Positions 41,634 to 50,446 are shown, counted from the stretch's first letter. The stretch is DNA of 54,246 nucleotides from JBBDXA01 sp040902585 (GCA_040902585.1 JBBDXA010000006.1:1-54246); one strand, 5' to 3'. Made by a program: numbers and translations. The notes: generated by a model not told the origin, from the letters alone.

Positions 41634-43034
41634 TCACCGCACCAGCGTCTGATCCCGCGCCGGCCCCACGCTCACGATCCGCACCGGCACGCCCACATAC
41701 TTCTCGATTCGTTCCACATACGCCTTCGCCTCCGCCGGCAGGTCGGCATACTGGCGGCATTCGCGGATGTCTTCGCCAAAACCCTTCACATCCTCATACA
41801 CCGGCTCCACCTCGGCGAGCACCGTCGCGTCCGCGGGGAAACCTTTCAGCACCGCGCCTTTGTGTTTGTAAGCGGTACATACTTTCAACGTGGACAGACC
41901 GGCGAGCACATCGAGCAGCATCAGGCCGATGCCCGTCGCGCCGCTGATCATGGCGGTGTATTTCACGCTGACCAGATCGAGCCAGCCGCAGCGTCGAGGC
42001 CGGCCTGTGGTGGTGCCGTACTCGCGTCCGACTTCGCGGATGCGGCTGCCTGTTTCATCGTGCAGTTCCGTGGGCATCGGTCCGCCGCCGACGCGGGTCT
42101 GATACGCCTTCATGATGCCGATGGTGTGACTGACTTTACCTGCGGGGACACCGCTGCCGGGCCCGACACCGAGACTGGAACAGTTGCTGCTGGTCACAAA
42201 CGGATAGGTGCCATGATCGATGTCCAATAGGGCCGCGTTGGCACCCTCAAAGAGCAGTTCCTTGCCGTCGGCGATCGAGTCGTGCAGGAGCTGCGTGGTG
42301 TCGCAGATGTGATCTTTGAGTGCATCACCGTAGGCGAGGAATTCGTCAGCGAGTTTCTTGGCGTCGAAGGGTTCACACTTTTCACCAGCCGCGCTGGCGA
42401 GGCCGGCCAGCATCGCGTTCTTCACGGTGACGACATGCGCCAGCCGTTCGCGGAATTTGTCCGCTTCGAGCAGCTCACCCATGCGGATGCCCGTCGAGCG
42501 CGTGGCCTTGTCGGCGTAGCAAGGCCCAATGCCTCGCCCCGTGGTGCCGATCTTGTGCCCATCGCCGCGTCCCCCGGGGGCCTTGGCGAAGGCGGCTTCG
42601 ACGAGGGCGTCCTGTGTCTTGTGATAAGGAAAGACGACGTGAGCGCGATCGCTGATGCGCAGGTTGGAAGTGATCTTCACGCCGCGCTTGGCCAGGCCGG
42701 TGATTTCTTCGATGACCTTGGCGGGATCGACGACGACGCCGTTGCCGATGACGTTGATCTTGTCGGGGTAGAGAATGCCCGAGGGGATCAGGTGCAGCGC
42801 GAAGCGGACACTGCCGACCTGCACGCTGTGGCCGGCGTTGGCGCCGCCGTTGTAGCGAACGACGACGTCGTACCGGCGGGCGAGGAGGTCGACGATTTTG
42901 CCTTTGCCTTCATCGCCCCACTGGAGGCCGGCGACGATGCAGTGGCCCTTGAGCTTGAGCTGGTCGAGCGGGTCGGCCGCGGTGTTTTCAGGGGCGGTTG
43001 AAGGCGCGGTATCAGCGGCGAGCGAATCGGACAT
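41634..43034 (-). CDS. purA: Adenylosuccinate synthetase
   Basis: Joins IMP and aspartate with GTP to make adenylosuccinate, the first committed step to AMP. The 466-residue product has GLQWGDEGKGKIVD (36-49, with the catalytic Asp), YNGGANAGHSV (61-71), TTGRGIGPCYADKATRSTG and the GTP-binding region GRPRRCGWLDLVS. The N-terminus has a 25-residue extension of low complexity (Ala/Thr/Ser/Pro-rich) before the core. The ATG at 43034 follows AGGAAG by 6 bases. It is the start of a run of minus-strand genes continuing into two toxin-antitoxin modules, which has no evident metabolic link. Confidence 0.97.
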   Translation of the reverse strand: MSDSLAADTAPSTAPENTAADPLDQLKLKGHCIVAGLQWGDEGKGKIVDLLARRYDVVVRYNGGANAGHSVQVGSVRFALHLIPSGILYPDKINVIGNGVVVDPAKVIEEITGLAKRGVKITSNLRISDRAHVVFPYHKTQDALVEAAFAKAPGGRGDGHKIGTTGRGIGPCYADKATRSTGIRMGELLEADKFRERLAHVVTVKNAMLAGLASAAGEKCEPFDAKKLADEFLAYGDALKDHICDTTQLLHDSIADGKELLFEGANAALLDIDHGTYPFVTSSNCSSLGVGPGSGVPAGKVSHTIGIMKAYQTRVGGGPMPTELHDETGSRIREVGREYGTTTGRPRRCGWLDLVSVKYTAMISGATGIGLMLLDVLAGLSTLKVCTAYKHKGAVLKGFPADATVLAEVEPVYEDVKGFGEDIRECRQYADLPAEAKAYVERIEKYVGVPVRIVSVGPARDQTLVR

Positions 43035-43364
43035 GATGCTTCCTGTCTGGGTTTGGGTCGAAGGCCCGGCCGCGGCGGATTCAGGGCTGCCGGGGCCAAG
43101 GGGCGATTGTAACAGAGGTTGCACGGGCGGTGCGCCATGGGGATGAAGGCGGCTTCGACACCCCAAATTCCGGGCTCAACCACAGCGCGGCACCCAAGGT
43201 GGTCTTGTCCGCCCCTGCTGATCCTTTTCACTTTTTCCAAACGCCCCCTTTTCTATCGTGCGTGACGTGTTATACTCGTAAGACTGGCTGCCCGACTCGA
43301 TCGTTGGTTGTACTCCAACCGGGCAGGCCGATGCTGCTACCCCTTTTTCCGAAGGAGAATTCAA
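43035..43364. promoter_or_regulatory. Divergent intergenic region with possible promoter and leader hairpin
   Basis: TATACT at 43271-43276 is a candidate -10 box for the LamG gene; a good -35 box is not evident. The transcript would then carry a stem-loop at 43288-43326: CTGCCCG pairs with CGGGCAG, and an inner GTTGG pairs with CCAAC. The hairpin ends about 25 bases before the ribosome-binding site AAGGAG. The purA side shows no clear promoter. Confidence 0.4.
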
Positions 43365-44753
43365 TTGTTTCGGACTCAATCACTATTTTTGTGGAGCGCT
43401 TGCGCGATCCTTTCCCTGTTCACCACACCAAGCCATGCGGTACTGGTGGCGCAGTATGAACTGAACGAGATAATCAATCCCTCGGCCGGGACAACGGTCG
43501 CTGACACCAGCGGCAACGGATTCAACGGCACCTACCAGGGGGCAGGCGGGGCAACCAACGGACCGCTGGTCGGCGTGGCGGGAGCGATCGGGACCGCGGC
43601 TGACTTCGACGGCACCGATGACACGGTCAACCTCGGCAACCCCGCCGCGTTGAACCTCACCAACAACTTCACCATCAGCGCCTGGATCCGCAGTGACGCC
43701 ATTGGCGGCGTGCAGCGCGTCTTCAGCAAGCAGCCCGCAGGTGGCTACGGCTTCGGCCTCTCGGGCAACCAGCTCCGCCTGACCACCTATGGCGTCCTGG
43801 ACTACAACACGACCGCTGCGGGCATCGAGCAGGGCAAGCTCACGCACATTGCCGTGACCTTCGACTCAGGCAACGATGCCACCTTCTTCATCAACGGCCA
43901 ACAGCGACAGGTGATCACCGGCGTGAATCCGGCCACCATCAACGCCAACAACTTCTTCATCGGCTCGGCAGGCGCGAGCGAGTTCTTCAACGGCGTCATC
44001 GACCACGTGCAGGTCCACAACACGGTGCTCTCGGCTTCGCAGATTCAGGCCGCCGCCGGCATCAGCGGTCCGCAGCTCATCGGCCACTGGAAACTGGACG
44101 AGATCAGCGGCACCTTCGCTGCGGACTCATCTGGCCGCGGACACAACGGCACCTACCAGGGCGGCGCGACCCTCAACCAGCCGGGACTCCATTTCTACAC
44201 CGGTACCAGCGTGGACTTTGATGGCAGCAATGACGAAGTGTTCCTCAGCAATCCCGCCGAATTCCGTCTTGCCAACAATTTCACCATCGCAGCCTGGATT
44301 CGCCCGGACTCGGTCAGCGGATTCCAGCGCATCTTCTCCCAAAACCCCGGCGGCGGCTTCGGCTTCGGCCTCAACGGTGATGAACTCCGCTTCACCACCT
44401 TCGGCGTCCTGGACTACGACACCACCGGCGTCGATCTGGTCGCAGGCGAGACCCATCACGTCGCCGTTGTTTTCGATCTGCTCAACGATGCCCACTTCTA
44501 CGTGGACGGCGTTTTCGTCCAGACTATTGCGGGTCTCAATCCCGCCGGAATCGGAACCAACAACTGGTTCATCGGTTCGACGGGTGTGAGTGAACGGTTC
44601 AATGGCCTGATCGACGATGTCCGCTTCTACAACGGTGCCCTCACCGCGGACGAGATCAGGCAGGCCGCCATTCTCGTCCCTGAGCCCGCCACCTTGACAC
44701 TGAGCCTTCTCGCCCTCGGCGGAATGATGCGGCGTCGACGACGGACAGCGTGA
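43365..44753 (+). CDS. Double LamG-domain protein with PEP-CTERM sorting signal
   Basis: An exported 462-residue protein: signal peptide (1 to about 25, SLFLWSACAILSLFTTPSHA), two concanavalin-A-like LamG domains (about 30-220 and 235-430), and a C-terminal VPEPATLTLSLLALGG helix followed by MRRRRRTA. The last part is a PEP-CTERM signal, cleaved and processed by an exosortase in other species. The two domains are very similar (NNFTIAAWIR, FGVLDYDTT against NNFTISAWIR, YGVLDYNTT), showing internal duplication. It probably binds carbohydrate and is attached to the cell surface or matrix. I chose the TTG at 43365 because AAGGAG lies 7 bases upstream; no ATG is suitably placed. No exosortase gene is in the window. 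Confidence 0.9.
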   Translation: MFRTQSLFLWSACAILSLFTTPSHAVLVAQYELNEIINPSAGTTVADTSGNGFNGTYQGAGGATNGPLVGVAGAIGTAADFDGTDDTVNLGNPAALNLTNNFTISAWIRSDAIGGVQRVFSKQPAGGYGFGLSGNQLRLTTYGVLDYNTTAAGIEQGKLTHIAVTFDSGNDATFFINGQQRQVITGVNPATINANNFFIGSAGASEFFNGVIDHVQVHNTVLSASQIQAAAGISGPQLIGHWKLDEISGTFAADSSGRGHNGTYQGGATLNQPGLHFYTGTSVDFDGSNDEVFLSNPAEFRLANNFTIAAWIRPDSVSGFQRIFSQNPGGGFGFGLNGDELRFTTFGVLDYDTTGVDLVAGETHHVAVVFDLLNDAHFYVDGVFVQTIAGLNPAGIGTNNWFIGSTGVSERFNGLIDDVRFYNGALTADEIRQAAILVPEPATLTLSLLALGGMMRRRRRTA

Positions 44754-44779
44754 CCTTCTGCACCATTTGACCTGCGAGC

Positions 44780-44809
44780 AACCCCGGTTCACGCCGGGGT
44801 TGTTTTTTT
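44780..44809 (+). terminator. Intrinsic terminator after the LamG gene
   Basis: AACCCCGG (44780-44787) pairs with CCGGGGTT (44794-44801) over a loop of six bases, followed by a run of seven T at 44803-44809. It lies 27 bases after the stop codon of the LamG/PEP-CTERM gene and before a convergent gene. Confidence 0.92.
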
Positions 44810-44835
44810 CGCAGCGGCGCACGCGGCTCTTCCGG

Positions 44836-45441
44836 TCAGTTCCACCGCGCTCGTTTGCCGACCGTGAGAATGACGATCAAAAAGAGGCCGTAGCCGCCGC
44901 CGATGACCAGCAGCGGGCCGCCGGCGATGAGCAATGCGCGGTCGCGGCCGCCCCAGAGCTGCGGGTTCAGCCAGAGCACGGCACTGACGAAGAGCATGCC
45001 CGCGACCACCGCGATGACCGGGCTCAGTGACCGCAGCATCGAAGCGGAACGGTTCCGCAGCGGCACGCCCACGAGGTAGAAGAGTGCGAGCAGGTCGATC
45101 GTCCAAGCAAGGACGAAGAGCATCGTCTGCGTCTGTCCGCGGAACGCCACAGCCGCGATCACCGCCGAGCCGAGGATGCACCACACCAGGCAGGAGAGGA
45201 TCACCGCGATCGACAGGCGACCGCGACCGATGACAAAGCCCCAACGGATGAGCAGGCCACCGAGGCGACCGGCAGGCGTGGCGGTTTCCGGAGGCTGCCG
45301 GGCGATGGCGATGGACGCGAAGAGGCAAAGCCCCGCCGCCAGCGCCAGCCAGCACGTCAGCGCGACGGGCAGGTCGAGCGAAAGGGAGAGCCCTGCCGCC
45401 ACCAGCAGGAGGATGATGCACGAAAGGATGAACCTGAACAT
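44836..45441 (-). CDS. Polytopic membrane protein of unknown function
   Basis: A 201-residue protein with about six membrane segments (RFILSCIILLLVAAGLSL, LTCWLALAAGLCLF, LSIAVILSCLVWCILGSAV, MLFVLAWTIDLLALFYLV, LSPVIAVVAGMLFVSAVLW, PLLVIGGGYGLFLIVIL). I recognise no family. The ATG at 45441 follows GGGAGC by 5 bases, and the longer frame to 45522 runs into a repeat. It converges with the LamG gene and is followed by its terminator. Confidence 0.8.
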   Translation of the reverse strand: MFRFILSCIILLLVAAGLSLSLDLPVALTCWLALAAGLCLFASIAIARQPPETATPAGRLGGLLIRWGFVIGRGRLSIAVILSCLVWCILGSAVIAAVAFRGQTQTMLFVLAWTIDLLALFYLVGVPLRNRSASMLRSLSPVIAVVAGMLFVSAVLWLNPQLWGGRDRALLIAGGPLLVIGGGYGLFLIVILTVGKRARWN

Positions 45442-45499
45442 CAACGCTCCCGCGGTAAACGCCTTCGACGAAAGCGCGGGTATCGTACCTTGCAGTGGA

Positions 45500-45646
45500 T
45501 TGGGTGCCCGGGGGCACGGCACGAGGAGGTTTTACCGCGACGATTCCCGTGCGGACGGCAAGTGCGCACCAGGTTCACAGCACAGGTCTCCTCGCGGTAA
45601 AACCTCGTCGAGCCGTGGCACCCTCTCGTCCAGCCGTGGCACCCCG
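45500..45646. repeat. Palindromic repeat (family 2), long form
   Basis: Left end TTGGGTGCCCGGGGGCACGG then CACGAGGAGGTTTTACCGCG, right end CGCGGTAAAACCTCGTCGAG then CCGTGGCACCCTC, with CCGTGGCACCCC repeated once more at 45633-45646. The arms pair for about 30 bases around a 50-base centre. It fills the 286-base gap between the membrane protein genes. Confidence 0.75.
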
Positions 45647-45727
45647 GCTGACCATTTCGTTGACGCGCCTCCATCATCTTGCGATCATGATCGCAAGGCA
45701 CCCGCCACTGGCCGTGTGGAATCATCA

Positions 45728-46021
45728 ATGACTACATTCATCGTTTCCCTTTGCGGAGCAATGACCTGGGCGACGTCTCGCGTCGAAAACCTGGGCAAGG
45801 TGCTCGAGTTCTTTTTCCGAGACAACACGGCTGTGACAATCGGCGTGCTGGCGGGAACCTGTGCCGGAGTCATCCCGGGTTACCTCTACCTGAAAAAACT
45901 CGACGCCCAGGGCAAACAGGTACAGGCCAACCGTATTCGCCTGAGTCTGAAAATCCTCGGCCTGCTGGTCGCTGCGGTGCTCATCCTCTGGGTCTACTGG
46001 TGGGTGCAGTCAACGGCGTAA
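45728..46021 (+). CDS. Small membrane protein
   Basis: A 97-residue protein with a first hydrophobic segment (TFIVSLCGAMTWATS), a second (TIGVLAGTCAGVIPGYLYL) and a third (ILGLLVAAVLILWVYWWV) separated by a basic loop (KKLDAQGKQVQANRIRL). I do not recognise it. It has no strong Shine-Dalgarno sequence. The 23-base gap to the next gene suggests joint transcription with the WD40 protein. Gene status is supported by hydrophobic pattern and spacing. Confidence 0.7.
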   Translation: MTTFIVSLCGAMTWATSRVENLGKVLEFFFRDNTAVTIGVLAGTCAGVIPGYLYLKKLDAQGKQVQANRIRLSLKILGLLVAAVLILWVYWWVQSTA

Positions 46022-46043
46022 CATTGCAGGCAGGAGCCTTCTC

Positions 46044-47192
46044 ATGCAACGCATGTTCATCCTTACCGCCCTGCTGGCCGCGGCCCTTGCGAGTTCCGTC
46101 TGTGCACAGCCGGGCGCGCAGGGCGGCGCACTGAAGCAGCCCGACCTCATCGCCACGCTCAAAGGGCATCGCGAGACAGTCAAGTACGTGCGCTTCAGTC
46201 CCGATGGAACTCAACTCGTCTCTCAGGCGGCTGACCAGGTACTGCTCTGGCACATTCCGACGAAGAAGAGCACCGTGGTGCTCAGCACCTCCGTCATGGC
46301 ACCGGCGCGGTTCACGCCCGATGGCAAGCAGATCATCCTCGAGTACCTGGGCAAGGAGGCGCAGCTCTATGACATCGCCACCGGCAAGCTGCGCACGATC
46401 GAGAGCGACCCGGCCAACACCGGCGGCTTCAGCGATGACGGCCTGGCGCGCATCGAGTTCACGGAAAGCGGCGCGAAGCTGCACAAGCTCACCAAGCCTT
46501 ACGACCCGACCAGCGCCCAGAAGACGCAGGCGGTCGATGCGCCCTATCCCAGCCGCCTGATGCGCGAGTTCACCGGCATCGCGCCGTTCAATCTTCAGGG
46601 CACCACGCTGGCGGTCAAAGGCGCGGACCGCGACATCCAGCTCTGGCAGGTGGACAGCGGCAAGCGGATCGCCGTGCTCAAGGATTCGCAGGGCTTGTGG
46701 TACACCTTCAGCCCCGACGGCAAGCTGCTGGCGGCCGAGTGCGGCGTGTATAACCCCGGCGCCGGCTTGATGCCGACGCTCAAGGGACACAGCTTCCGCA
46801 TCTACGACGTCGCGACGGGCCGACCACGCGCCGTACTCGTGACGCAAGAGCATCACGCCCTGCTGCCCGGCCCGGTCTTCAGCGCCGACGGCCGGTTGAT
46901 CTGCGGCGGCAGCAACGCCTCGATTCAAGTCTGGAACACCGCCACTGGAAAAGTCGTCGCGACGATGGAGAAATCAGGCGGTCACTTCGGCCAGATCGCC
47001 TTCCGCAAGGACGGCCGCATGGTGGCCGCCACCGTCTTCAGCGAGAGCAGCGTCCTGATCTGGAACGCTGCGACCGGCAAGCGGACGCACACCGTCGCCA
47101 GCCCCACGTGCAAGCCGGACTTCAGCCCCGATGGCCAGACGCTGGCGGTGGGCACGGGGCGCGGCGAGATTCAACTCCTGCGCCCGCGGTGA
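46044..47192 (+). CDS. Exported WD40-like repeat protein
   Basis: A 382-residue protein with a signal peptide (1-21, ending AAALASSVCAQ) and a seven-blade-type beta-propeller of WD40 repeats: LKGHRETVKYVRFSPDGTQL, VLLWHIPTKKS, WYTFSPDGKLLAA, HSFRIYDVATGRPRAVL, SIQVWNTATGKVVATM and RKDGRMVAATV are clear blades. It is a periplasmic or surface binding platform, partner unknown. CAGGAG lies 7 bases before the ATG. It follows the small membrane protein gene closely and converges with a minus-strand membrane protein. Confidence 0.9.
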   Translation: MQRMFILTALLAAALASSVCAQPGAQGGALKQPDLIATLKGHRETVKYVRFSPDGTQLVSQAADQVLLWHIPTKKSTVVLSTSVMAPARFTPDGKQIILEYLGKEAQLYDIATGKLRTIESDPANTGGFSDDGLARIEFTESGAKLHKLTKPYDPTSAQKTQAVDAPYPSRLMREFTGIAPFNLQGTTLAVKGADRDIQLWQVDSGKRIAVLKDSQGLWYTFSPDGKLLAAECGVYNPGAGLMPTLKGHSFRIYDVATGRPRAVLVTQEHHALLPGPVFSADGRLICGGSNASIQVWNTATGKVVATMEKSGGHFGQIAFRKDGRMVAATVFSESSVLIWNAATGKRTHTVASPTCKPDFSPDGQTLAVGTGRGEIQLLRPR

Positions 47193-47242
47193 AGGCAACT
47201 TCATCGAGCGTTCCAACTGAAGCGCGCGAAGCGGCTGGTTCG

Positions 47243-47668
47243 TCAGGCCGCGGGAAACAACCTGCGCCGCAGCCGCGCGACCCGCAGCATCAGGGCGGCC
47301 GCCCGGTAGCGATGCATCGGGGCCGCAAAGGCGCGGGCGTGATGGCGGATCGTCCGCGCGGAAAGCAGCAGCGTCAGCGGCGAAGGCAGCTCTTGCCTGC
47401 GGGCGACGCGCATCAGCAGCAGGCGATCGAACAGGGAAACGCGAAGCTGGCGGGCCAGGGCGCGGAACACGGACATCGGCGTGTCCTGGGCCGCGTGGGC
47501 CTTGGCGCGCTGACGCAACCAGACCCACAGCAGGAGCAGCGCGACGCCCGCGAAAAAGAACAACAGCAGCGTGATCGGATACTGCACCTTGTACCGCGAA
47601 TCGCTGATCTGCTTGAGCATTTCCAGCCGACTGGGCGGAGTCTGCGCGAGCGTGAAGAGGAAAAACAT
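47243..47668 (-). CDS. Small membrane protein of unknown function
   Basis: A 141-residue protein with one clear membrane helix at about 32-50 (PITLLLFFFAGVALLLLWVW), a short outer N-terminus that contains another hydrophobic start (MFFLFTLAQTPPSR), and a basic cytoplasmic tail rich in Arg and Leu (RALARQLRVSLFDRLLLMRVARR). No family is recognised. The first 14 residues could be a signal or a start error. The gene is on the same strand as, and downstream of, the HEAT protein. Confidence 0.65.
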   Translation of the reverse strand: MFFLFTLAQTPPSRLEMLKQISDSRYKVQYPITLLLFFFAGVALLLLWVWLRQRAKAHAAQDTPMSVFRALARQLRVSLFDRLLLMRVARRQELPSPLTLLLSARTIRHHARAFAAPMHRYRAAALMLRVARLRRRLFPAA

Positions 47669-47695
47669 GGGAACGGCTCCGGGTTCAGGGCATTC

Positions 47696-49684
47696 TTAGA
47701 ACGTGTGTGAGAAGGCTGGAGCACCATCCCGGCAGGGTAGTGCGCTCGCGGGTGTTGGGGCGTCCAATGCACCGCCCTGCCGGGACGGTACTCCAGTCCT
47801 GACCTTCTCATTCCCGTTCTCAGCCACCGGCTTCCTCATCTGCTCAATCAACTTGTATACCACGCGCTCCGCCCGCTTCCTGACATGCGGGTCCGGATCG
47901 CTCACCGCCATCTCCGCGACGCTGGTGGCCGCGTCGAACAGCTTCATGCTCTCGGTTAACCAAAGGGCGCTGATGCGATGCTTCTCCCGCCGGTCGGCGA
48001 GCATGGTTCGCGCCATCATCGGAGCCGAGGGCTCGCGCCTTCGCAGCAGCGAGGCAATCGCACTGGCCCGCGGCCGATTCTCATCGCTGGCCGCCATCAT
48101 CAGCAGTCGATCATTCTGTTTCACACTCGCTTCGTCATCCATCGCATCGATCGCATTGGCGCGCACCCGCGCATCCTCGTGCTCCAAGGCCGCCTCGATC
48201 GCCAGGGGCACCTGCTGCGACTGCACCGGGGCGAGCGTGCGCACGGCCGTCGCGGCCACCCGCCGATCCTCCGATCTCGCCAGCTCCACCAGCTCATTCA
48301 CACAGCGATCCGCCAGTGACAGGGCTGCGATCATCTGCATCGCCTGCACGCAAACTCCCGGCTGCGGCGAACGCAGGCGATCCTTCAATCGCTCCGGCGC
48401 GTGCGGATCCAGCTTGGCGACGGCAGAGGCGGCACTGGCGCGCTGTTCGACGGCGAGCTTCGCCCAGCCGTTCCACAGGCCCTGGAAACTCGCCTCCGCC
48501 ACGAAGGGCTGCACGAGCTTGCGAACGGAATCGTGGGGCGAACCGGAGAGCGCGACGAGATGCCGATTCGCCTTCGCCTGGCCCAGTGCTTCGATGAGCC
48601 AGAGCGTGGCGATGCGGGCGATGGGTTCTTCGTGATCCGCAGCGTATGCCGCAATCGCATCCTCTAACAGGTGCGGCAGCACGCCTTCATCCGCCAGTCG
48701 CAGGAGCTTGCGCAGGGCGCTGAGCCGGGCTGCGGGGTCAGGCAGGCGGGTCAGTTCGCCGAGGCTGAGAATGCGCTCTTCATTAGATAGAGGCAGCGAA
48801 CAGATCCAGACAGGCAACACGCGCTGCGCCTGAGCCGGCCACGCTTCACATGACGCCAGCGGCGGCATCAGGCCCGCAGGCTGCGTCACCTTCGCCAGGG
48901 CTGCGACTCGTGCCGCATGCAGCAGCAAGTGCCCCTGCACAAACACATCAGGCAACCACTGCGACCGCACCGCCTTGGAAAGATAGCCCAGCGTCGAAGG
49001 CACCAGCGTAGGCACGCCCAGCCAGGTCAGGGCTGATTGTCGAATCACGGGCAGGGCAGCCTCGCGAATGCGCTGCCGCATGCTCTCCACACACGCATCC
49101 CGGCTGTCATTGAGCACATCGAGCAGCCCCCGGTCAACCGCCGGTGCCAGCATCGCCATACAGTCCAGTGCCACAGGCTGATGATGATGGCGATAGCGCG
49201 TGACGGCGTCGCTCACCGCCGCGCGCAGGAAGCGGGCGGCCCCCGCATCGCCGAAGAAGTTGTTTTCGGGCATGCGCAGACGTGCGACAAATTGCAGCAG
49301 CGCCTGCCCCGCCGCCAGCCTTACACTGTGCTCACCTTGCCGCAGTTGCTCGACCAGCAGGTACGCCAGCGAAGGGTCCGCCGCCTTGGCGATAAGCTGA
49401 ACCGTGTGTTTGGGGCCGTTGGTGCCCTTACGCGTCGCCGCCTCGCGAAGGCCTGAGTGATAGCGGGATAAATGGTCGATCATCTGCCGCCGATGGCCTG
49501 CAGAGAGCCGGTCCAGATGAACGATCAGGGCGGCCGTGGACAGGGGCCAATCCAGGCCCAGAACCACCTCGGCTGCGGCATCGATCGCCCCCTGCTCGCA
49601 GGTCGCAATCGCCGCCGCCAGCGAGGCGTCCGCCGCGACCCGGGGTAGATTACTCAACCCTTGAATTGCTAGATACTTACGCAT
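47696..49684 (-). CDS. HEAT-repeat protein with repeat-derived C-terminus
   Basis: A 662-residue all-helical protein with HEAT-type repeats in its C-terminal half (DRRVAATAVRTLAPVQ, DARVRANAIDAMDDEA, DPHVRKRAERVVYKLIEQM) and less regular helices before them (SVRLAAGQALLQFVARL). It is probably a cytoplasmic scaffold. The last residues, PSRQGGALDAPTPASALPCR and onwards, are encoded by palindromic repeat copy E (47716-47796) plus its flank, which also supplies the stop codon. The ATG at 49684 is preferred because the upstream extension to 49879 would overlap a promoter for the divergent gene and has no repeat pattern. This start is uncertain. Confidence 0.82.
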   Translation of the reverse strand: MRKYLAIQGLSNLPRVAADASLAAAIATCEQGAIDAAAEVVLGLDWPLSTAALIVHLDRLSAGHRRQMIDHLSRYHSGLREAATRKGTNGPKHTVQLIAKAADPSLAYLLVEQLRQGEHSVRLAAGQALLQFVARLRMPENNFFGDAGAARFLRAAVSDAVTRYRHHHQPVALDCMAMLAPAVDRGLLDVLNDSRDACVESMRQRIREAALPVIRQSALTWLGVPTLVPSTLGYLSKAVRSQWLPDVFVQGHLLLHAARVAALAKVTQPAGLMPPLASCEAWPAQAQRVLPVWICSLPLSNEERILSLGELTRLPDPAARLSALRKLLRLADEGVLPHLLEDAIAAYAADHEEPIARIATLWLIEALGQAKANRHLVALSGSPHDSVRKLVQPFVAEASFQGLWNGWAKLAVEQRASAASAVAKLDPHAPERLKDRLRSPQPGVCVQAMQMIAALSLADRCVNELVELARSEDRRVAATAVRTLAPVQSQQVPLAIEAALEHEDARVRANAIDAMDDEASVKQNDRLLMMAASDENRPRASAIASLLRRREPSAPMMARTMLADRREKHRISALWLTESMKLFDAATSVAEMAVSDPDPHVRKRAERVVYKLIEQMRKPVAENGNEKVRTGVPSRQGGALDAPTPASALPCRDGAPAFSHTF
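47699..47796. repeat. Palindromic repeat family 1, copy E, inside a coding region
   Basis: CTGGAGCACCATCCCGGCAG at 47716 pairs with CTGCCGGGACGGTACTCCAG ending 47796, about 28 bases per arm. The centre is CGCTCGCGGGTGTTGGGGCGTCC. The flank GAACGTGTGTGAGAAGG (47699-47715) is shared with copy D in reverse complement. On the minus strand it is read in frame as part of the HEAT protein. Confidence 0.88.
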
Positions 49685-49855
49685 AACATTCGCCGCCAAC
49701 CCCGCCCGGAACAGGCCGCGGAACAGGCCCAAAGCCGACCCGAAACCGACCCACCCAAGGGTTATCGGCAAGTCAGATAACGCGACGTGACGATCACCCC
49801 CGAAAAAATAGGTCAAAACCGGTAGATTCCTCTCTCTATTCAGAGGGGTCACTGC

Positions 49856-49861
49856 TATAAT
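49856..49861 (+). promoter_or_regulatory. Extended -10 promoter for the 182-residue protein gene
   Basis: TGCTATAAT (49853-49861) is a perfect extended -10 element, 36 bases before the ATG at 49898. No good -35 is seen, as is common with the TGn extension. It lies in the 213-base divergent gap between the HEAT gene and the hypothetical gene. A short hairpin-like stretch (CTCTCTATTCAGAGGGG) is just upstream. Confidence 0.55.
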
Positions 49862-49897
49862 CCAAGCTCCAACCTTCACCAGATCAAGGGTTCACCC

Positions 49898-50446
49898 ATG
49901 AGTGTCAGCCATAAATCCTGTAACGTACAGTTCTTCCGTCTCATGCTCTACAATCGCCCCCTGCACCCGGAGCTTTTTAACCTCCAGGGCAGGTCCGCCT
50001 TCCGCACGGGCGATTTTGAAGTAGAAAACTGGCTCCTCCCGGCCGGCCACGTCCTTCGATTTCAGGTCGGCAAGGAATGCCTGACTGAGACCGTCATCGA
50101 ACGCGGCGATCACCTGCCTGAGACCGGCCTCGTCCACGCCTTGCCCTGCTTCGGCGAAAAGGACTACAACCACACGCCGCCCAAGGAAAGCCGCATCGGC
50201 TACGTCACCACGGTCCAGACCGAGGCCCTGACGGACAACCTCTACGCCGCCACCCTCCGCGAGATGCAGGACTTCGCCGAGGAGAGCAACTGCATCAGCC
50301 ACCAGTGGACCGAAGGCGACGGCGCCGCCTGCCTCTCGGTGCTGGACTGCCAGAAGTACAAGAAGGAATACCACGTGCAGACGTACCACCTGCTGGGCGC
50401 GACCGGCATGGTGCTGCGGACGCAGTCGATTTTTGAGATGCGCTGA
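49898..50446 (+). CDS. Conserved hypothetical protein (182 residues)
   Basis: A 182-residue soluble protein with few low-complexity features. The N-terminal part (VQFFRLMLYNRPLHPELFNL) and the middle (RFQVGKECLTETVIERGDHLP) look like a compact alpha/beta domain. It reminds me of the DUF2617 family, in which RPLHPELF-like sequence is found in planctomycetes, but I cannot confirm it. A promoter with an extended -10 is just upstream. The ATG at 49898 is preceded by AAGGG at 7 bases. Confidence 0.78.
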   Translation: MSVSHKSCNVQFFRLMLYNRPLHPELFNLQGRSAFRTGDFEVENWLLPAGHVLRFQVGKECLTETVIERGDHLPETGLVHALPCFGEKDYNHTPPKESRIGYVTTVQTEALTDNLYAATLREMQDFAEESNCISHQWTEGDGAACLSVLDCQKYKKEYHVQTYHLLGATGMVLRTQSIFEMR

